Assembly: GCA_022615295.1 (NCBI GenBank)
Contig: JAKEHF010000044.1
Location: 1 to 17,568 of the forward strand
Direction of reading: 5' to 3'
Length of the DNA: 17,568 bases
DNA from: Actinomycetota bacterium
GTDB taxonomy: Bacteria; Actinomycetota; Acidimicrobiia; Spongiisociales; ZC4RG35
Of this stretch, positions 14,653 through 17,568 are shown piece after piece. The first letter of the stretch is position 1. Each line of letters opens with the position of its first letter. A program made the translations under genes and the position numbers. The notes under the pieces were generated by a model, which saw only the letters and a list, made by a program, of their open reading frames with translations, did not search any database and had not been told where the DNA came from.

Positions 14653-14662
14653 CGGACAGACC
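14644..14662 (+). terminator. Stem-loop at the end of the deoC-ALDH operon
   Basis: GGTCTGT-GACGG-ACAGACC forms a perfect 7-bp stem with a 5-nt loop and includes the stop codon (14650-14652) of the truncated ALDH gene. It has no T-run. It probably ends, or protects the 3' end of, the deoC-ALDH transcript. Confidence 0.5.
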
Positions 14663-14665
14663 GGC

Positions 14666-14712
14666 GAACCCAGGGTCCCCACCGTCGCTGAGCGGGGCTG
14701 TGAACCCAGGGT
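14666..14712. repeat. Direct repeat GAACCCAGGGT in convergent gap
   Basis: The 11-mer GAACCCAGGGT occurs at 14666-14676 and 14702-14712, inside the gap between the convergent ALDH-like and FAD-protein genes. The second copy is part of a larger palindrome. It may reflect duplicated termination structure. Confidence 0.4.
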
Positions 14713-14715
14713 TCA
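14701..14715. terminator. Perfect palindrome at the FAD-protein stop
   Basis: TGAACCC-A-GGGTTCA is a perfect 7+1+7 palindrome whose right end is the stop codon (14713-14715) of the minus-strand FAD gene. As RNA it gives a 6-bp stem with a CAG loop; on the plus strand it is followed by GGGTTCTTT. It is well placed as a bidirectional terminator for two convergent genes. Confidence 0.4.
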
Positions 14716-15264
14716 GGGTTCTTTGGGCGGGGTGTCCCAGTCCTGGACGTCTTTTCCCTCCTCTCTGGCGAGGATGTCGACCGCGGCCACCGCTCCGGCT
14801 CCGGCGGAGATGATGGCCTGGCTCCGGGTCGGGCGCACCGAGCGGCCCACCACATACACCCGGTCCAGCTTGGAACGATAGGCGGAGTCGACGGGGACCC
14901 CGGCGCCCTCGGTGTCCACCAGACCCAGGGAGGCGGCGAGGACCGGGTTCTTCCCCTCGGTGAGTATCAGGTAGTCGGCGTGGTCCATACCACCTTCGGT
15001 GGTCACCGTGATCCCGTTGTCGACGCCCACCGAGGTCACCTCGTCCTCCACGATTCTGGCCCCAAAACCGGTCACCTGCTCACGGGCGATCCGCTGGAAC
15101 TCCGTCCCGGCTATCTCGGGCAGACCGAGATAGTTGTAGACGTGGGCGTAGTGCATTGCCGTCTTGTCCTGGCCGTAGACGGTGACGTCGTGACCGTTCT
15201 TGGCCAGGAACAGGGCGGCCGAGAGACCGCCGGGCCCGTCGCCGACGATGACCACCTTCGCCAT
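14713..15264 (-). CDS. Minimal FAD-binding thioredoxin-reductase-like protein
   Basis: This 183-residue flavoprotein keeps only the FAD-binding half of the thioredoxin reductase fold. The dinucleotide motif is G-D-G-P-G-G at 8-13, and the closing FAD motif V-Y-V-V-G-R-S-V-R-P-T-R-S-Q-A-I-I-S-A-G runs from about 136 to 155. The NADPH-binding domain and the redox CxxC that lie between these parts in thioredoxin reductase are absent; the sequence passes directly from an I-L-T-E-G (G-T-G/A-T-G equivalent) segment to the C-terminal FAD part. It therefore probably receives electrons from a protein partner or handles a small molecule; the reaction is unknown. The ATG at 15262-15264 has a near-ideal AAAGGAGG upstream. 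It is convergent with the deoC-ALDH operon. Confidence 0.82.
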   Translation of the reverse strand: MAKVVIVGDGPGGLSAALFLAKNGHDVTVYGQDKTAMHYAHVYNYLGLPEIAGTEFQRIAREQVTGFGARIVEDEVTSVGVDNGITVTTEGGMDHADYLILTEGKNPVLAASLGLVDTEGAGVPVDSAYRSKLDRVYVVGRSVRPTRSQAIISAGAGAVAAVDILAREEGKDVQDWDTPPKEP

Positions 15265-15268
15265 GGCT

Positions 15269-15276
15269 CCTCCTTT
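15269..15276 (-). promoter_or_regulatory. Strong ribosome binding site of the FAD protein
   Basis: AAAGGAGG on the minus strand, 4 nt before the ATG at 15264, is the strongest Shine-Dalgarno sequence in the window. It suggests high translation and contrasts with the leaderless genes. Confidence 0.75.
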
Positions 15277-15337
15277 CCTAGCTTGGCTCCCTCAACAGGT
15301 GGCGGGCACGGGCTATGCCCGACGATGATGAGGACCC

Positions 15338-16207
15338 ATGATCCGTACCCTCCCCGTGGAGGTCCTCCTCGACCTGAGGGCCACCCTGCGCCCTCTTCAC
15401 GGCTTCATCACCACGGACGGATGGTGGCTGCCTGCGAGGACTCCCTCGGGCCCTGGGACCCTCCATGTGACCCGGGAATCCGGAGGAATACATGGTGAGG
15501 CGTGGGGCTCGGGCGCCGACTGGCTCCTGGAGAGACTGGGAGCTCTGTGCGGCCTCGAGGACGACCCCACCGCCTTCCAGCCAGGGCCCGGCATCGTAGC
15601 CCGGCTCCACCACGACCACCCCGGGCTTCGCTTCGCCGCCACCGGTCTCGTCTTCGACGCTCTCCTCACCGCGGTCTGTGCCCAGAAGGTCACCGGGACC
15701 GAGGCCGCGGCGGCGAGCCGCGGTTTGCGCCGCCGGTTCTCAGAGGCGGCTCCCGGGCCGCGCCGGCTCCTCCTCCCCCCCGACCCGGCGCTGCTCGCAG
15801 CCGCGCCGTACGAGGACTATCACGTGGCGCACATAGAACGGAGACGGGCCCTGGTGATCCGAGGTCTTGCCGCCCGGGCGAGGCAGATCGAGGCCCTCTC
15901 AGACCTCCCAGTGAAGGAAGCGGTCGAGATACTCGGCGCCCTCCCCGGCGTCGGCGCATGGACCGTGGCCAAGACCATCGAGGTCTCCCATGGCGACGCC
16001 GACCAGGTTGCGGTAGGGGACTTTCACCTCAAGAACCTCGTGGTCCACCATCTCACCGGCAGGGATCGTGGCAGCGACGAGGAGATGGTGGAGCTGCTCG
16101 AGCCCTACCGGCCCCACCGGGGGAGGGTGATCAGACTGCTCCACCTCCTCGGTCATGCTCCGGCTTTCGGTCCCAGGCTCGCCCCGAGGGACATCACCCG
16201 TCACTGA
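15338..16207 (+). CDS. HhH-GPD DNA glycosylase (AlkA-like)
   Basis: This base-excision repair enzyme resembles DNA-3-methyladenine glycosylase II and has 289 residues. An N-terminal domain of about 95 residues may correspond to the AlkA/OGG N-domain. The glycosylase core contains V-C-A-Q-K-V-T at 113-119, a helix-hairpin-helix L-P-G-V-G-A-W-T-V-A at 202-211, and the catalytic Asp228 in V-G-D-F-H-L-K-N. No cysteines for an Fe-S cluster are seen, which argues against an endonuclease III or MutY type. It is a different architecture from the glycosylase domain fused to the SodX-like protease, which has no such N-domain. The last 7 nt overlap the end of the convergent esterase gene. The ATG at 15338 is the first reasonable start; no strong ribosome site is evident. 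Confidence 0.87.
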   Translation: MIRTLPVEVLLDLRATLRPLHGFITTDGWWLPARTPSGPGTLHVTRESGGIHGEAWGSGADWLLERLGALCGLEDDPTAFQPGPGIVARLHHDHPGLRFAATGLVFDALLTAVCAQKVTGTEAAAASRGLRRRFSEAAPGPRRLLLPPDPALLAAAPYEDYHVAHIERRRALVIRGLAARARQIEALSDLPVKEAVEILGALPGVGAWTVAKTIEVSHGDADQVAVGDFHLKNLVVHHLTGRDRGSDEEMVELLEPYRPHRGRVIRLLHLLGHAPAFGPRLAPRDITRH

Positions 16208-17094
16208 CGCTCGAGCCAGGTGGCGATGAGCGCGCCGACCACCCCCGGATCGACGAGGTCGAGGTGGCGGGCCCCCTCGACCACCTCGAGGATGGAGTCG
16301 GACCCGGAGTCAACGAGGGCCCGGCTGAAATCCGCGCCGAAGGTGTCGTCGACGAGGCCGTCGAGCTCTCCGATCATGATCAGGCTGACCAGACCGGTGT
16401 TCTCGTCGGTGAGTCCCTGTGGGTTTCCCGCATCCCAGCTCTCGGGGTCGTCGGCAGGACCGATCCCGAAGAAGGGGACCATGAGGAACCCGAGACGGTA
16501 TACGTCGTAGGTCCCGGCGATGGCCACGAGCCGGTCGGGAAGACCGGCGCCTTCCACCGGGCAGTCATCGCCATAGCGATCCCCGGTGAGGGCGACCACG
16601 GCACCGAGATGGGCGCCGGCGGAATGGCCGATCACCGCCACGGTCCCGTCGGAGTCGGGGTGGGCGGCGGCGTAGCGGACCGCACAGGCGATGTCGTCGA
16701 GGGCGGCGGGGAACCCCGGCGCGTCGTCGGAGAGCTGGTAGGCGGCGTTTACCGTGAGGAACCCCTCATCGGTCAGATATCTCGCCAGGGCCCGCATGCT
16801 CCCTGGCGACCCTGCCACCCAAGCGCCCCCATGCACCAGCACCACAGCCGGAAACGGGCCGTCACCCTCGGGGACGCCGACCTCGGCGTCGATGGCGGGA
16901 AGCTCGGTGGTGGATGTCACCCGCAGGGTGGTCGTGGTGGTCGTGCTGGTGACCATGCTCGCGGTGGTGCTCGTAGCCCCGTCGGTAATGGTCGTGCCAC
17001 CATCCCCGACGCCCGCGGTGCAACCGGCCACCAGGGCCAGGGCCAAGGCCAGGGTCAGGAGATGAGGGCTGCCGCTTCTCGGTCCAGATGCCAT
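16201..17094 (-). CDS. Alpha/beta-hydrolase (carboxylesterase-like) lipoprotein
   Basis: This 297-residue exported lipoprotein belongs to the alpha/beta-hydrolase fold, esterase/lipase branch. After the signal peptide and lipobox (L-V-A-G-C, Cys25) comes a Thr-rich linker (about 40-63, including six consecutive Thr). The catalytic core shows the oxyanion segment V-H-G-G-A-W (87-92), nucleophile Ser158 in G-H-S-A-G, a probable acid Asp near 245-250 (E-L-D-G-L-V-D-D), and His277 in A-R-H-L-D-L. It should act on small esters or acyl groups outside the membrane; the substrate is unknown. The ATG at 17092-17094 lies 40 nt inside the pgl gene, but it alone gives a proper signal peptide. It is probably co-transcribed with pgl. 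Confidence 0.87.
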   Translation of the reverse strand: MASGPRSGSPHLLTLALALALVAGCTAGVGDGGTTITDGATSTTASMVTSTTTTTTLRVTSTTELPAIDAEVGVPEGDGPFPAVVLVHGGAWVAGSPGSMRALARYLTDEGFLTVNAAYQLSDDAPGFPAALDDIACAVRYAAAHPDSDGTVAVIGHSAGAHLGAVVALTGDRYGDDCPVEGAGLPDRLVAIAGTYDVYRLGFLMVPFFGIGPADDPESWDAGNPQGLTDENTGLVSLIMIGELDGLVDDTFGADFSRALVDSGSDSILEVVEGARHLDLVDPGVVGALIATWLERQ

Positions 17095-17568
17095 TCCACC
17101 TCGGCGTCACCGTCGGCGAGTCTGGAGGCGGGTGTCCTCCCCTCCATGGTCTCCCGCACCGCTTCGGCCTTCTCACCCCCCGTCACCTGCACCACAAGGA
17201 CCTGCGCCCTCCACAGGAGGGGGAAGGCCGCGGTGATCCGCATCTCGCCGGGCCCGGGATTGTCCACCACCCAGCGCCAGTCCGTCTCGAGCGCCGGTGT
17301 CCCCGGGAACAAGGATGCGGTGTGGCCGTCGGCGCCAAGACCGAGATGCACCATGTCCGGCCTGTGATCGTGATGCAAGGAGCGGATGACCGACTCATAG
17401 TGGGCGGCGGCGTCGGAGGCCTCGAGGTCCGGGCTCCACGGCGGTCTGTGCAGTCTGGCCTCGACCGGCCCCGCCAGTGTCTCGTCGACCATCTTCCCGT
17501 TGGACCTCTCGTTGTCTGGGGGCACCCACCGCTCGTCGGAGAGCCACAGGTCGGTCTGGCCCCAGTCG
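17055..17568 (-). CDS. pgl: 6-phosphogluconolactonase, partial (5' end beyond window)
   Basis: This is the C-terminal part (about 170 residues) of 6-phosphogluconolactonase, which hydrolyses 6-phosphogluconolactone in the oxidative pentose phosphate pathway. The frame is open to the right edge; the extra residues there read D-W-G-Q-T-D-L-W-L-S-D-E-R-W-V-P, so the GTG near 17525 is internal, not the start. Family signatures are S-D-E-R-W-V-P-P-D-N-E-R-S-N and G-L-G-A-D-G-H-T-A-S-L-F-P-G, the latter holding the catalytic His. About 70 residues are missing compared with the usual 230-260. The esterase lipoprotein gene begins 40 nt before its end. zwf or opcA is a likely neighbour beyond the edge, but that is only inference. 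Confidence 0.92.
   Translation of the reverse strand, partial: DWGQTDLWLSDERWVPPDNERSNGKMVDETLAGPVEARLHRPPWSPDLEASDAAAHYESVIRSLHHDHRPDMVHLGLGADGHTASLFPGTPALETDWRWVVDNPGPGEMRITAAFPLLWRAQVLVVQVTGGEKAEAVRETMEGRTPASRLADGDAEVEWHLDREAAALIS

Noticed and set aside
15502..17367. 621-residue open frame on the plus strand
   Set aside because: It runs through the AlkA-like gene in another frame and antisense to the esterase and pgl genes. It is Pro/Arg/Gly-rich with no recognisable domain.

Overview
The window is high-GC DNA with very dense coding: short gaps, 4-nt GTGA stop/start overlaps, many GTG starts and strong G/C bias at third codon positions. Gene content points to an actinobacterium, possibly from the Acidimicrobiia or a related lineage. 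The pointers are a nickel superoxide dismutase, KorA/KorB of the actinobacterial type, lipoproteins with threonine-rich linkers, a PGPGW membrane protein and apparently leaderless promoters. The lineage is an inference; no rRNA, tRNA or other phylogenetic marker is present. I found no CRISPR array, insertion sequence or prophage gene, and no gene-free stretch above 300 bases.

Layout. Positions 89-2991 (minus) hold korA-korB, a 2-oxoglutarate:ferredoxin oxidoreductase. Positions 3042-5358 (minus) hold a DUF3048 lipoprotein followed by an overlapping amidase. Positions 5395-5805 (minus) encode a double ACT-domain protein. At 5828-7203 lies a divergent oxidative-stress pair: sodN (plus) faces a minus-strand gene that fuses a SodX-type S26 protease to an HhH-GPD DNA glycosylase. 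Positions 7310-10218 (minus) hold an EamA transporter, metG and a small PGPGW protein. Positions 10280-14652 (plus) hold a lipoprotein, deoC, an aldehyde dehydrogenase and a truncated, catalytically dead aldehyde dehydrogenase. After these come a minimal FAD protein (14713-15264, minus), a second HhH-GPD glycosylase (15338-16207, plus), an esterase lipoprotein (16201-17094, minus), and pgl, which runs off the right edge.

How the genes may work together. NiSOD needs removal of a propeptide by SodX; here the putative protease is encoded in a shared divergent control region and is joined to a DNA-repair domain. DeoC releases acetaldehyde, and the neighbouring ALDH pair, which together resembles a split two-domain ALDH16, could oxidise it. 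KorAB and 6-phosphogluconolactonase are central carbon enzymes.

The points most worth following up are the SodX-glycosylase fusion, a Pro-to-Tyr change in the nickel hook of SodN, a roughly 53-bp repeat that begins at the stop codon of two unrelated genes (sodN and the EamA gene), the split ALDH16-like pair, and a set of seven genes with a TANNNT box 6-8 nt before the start codon.
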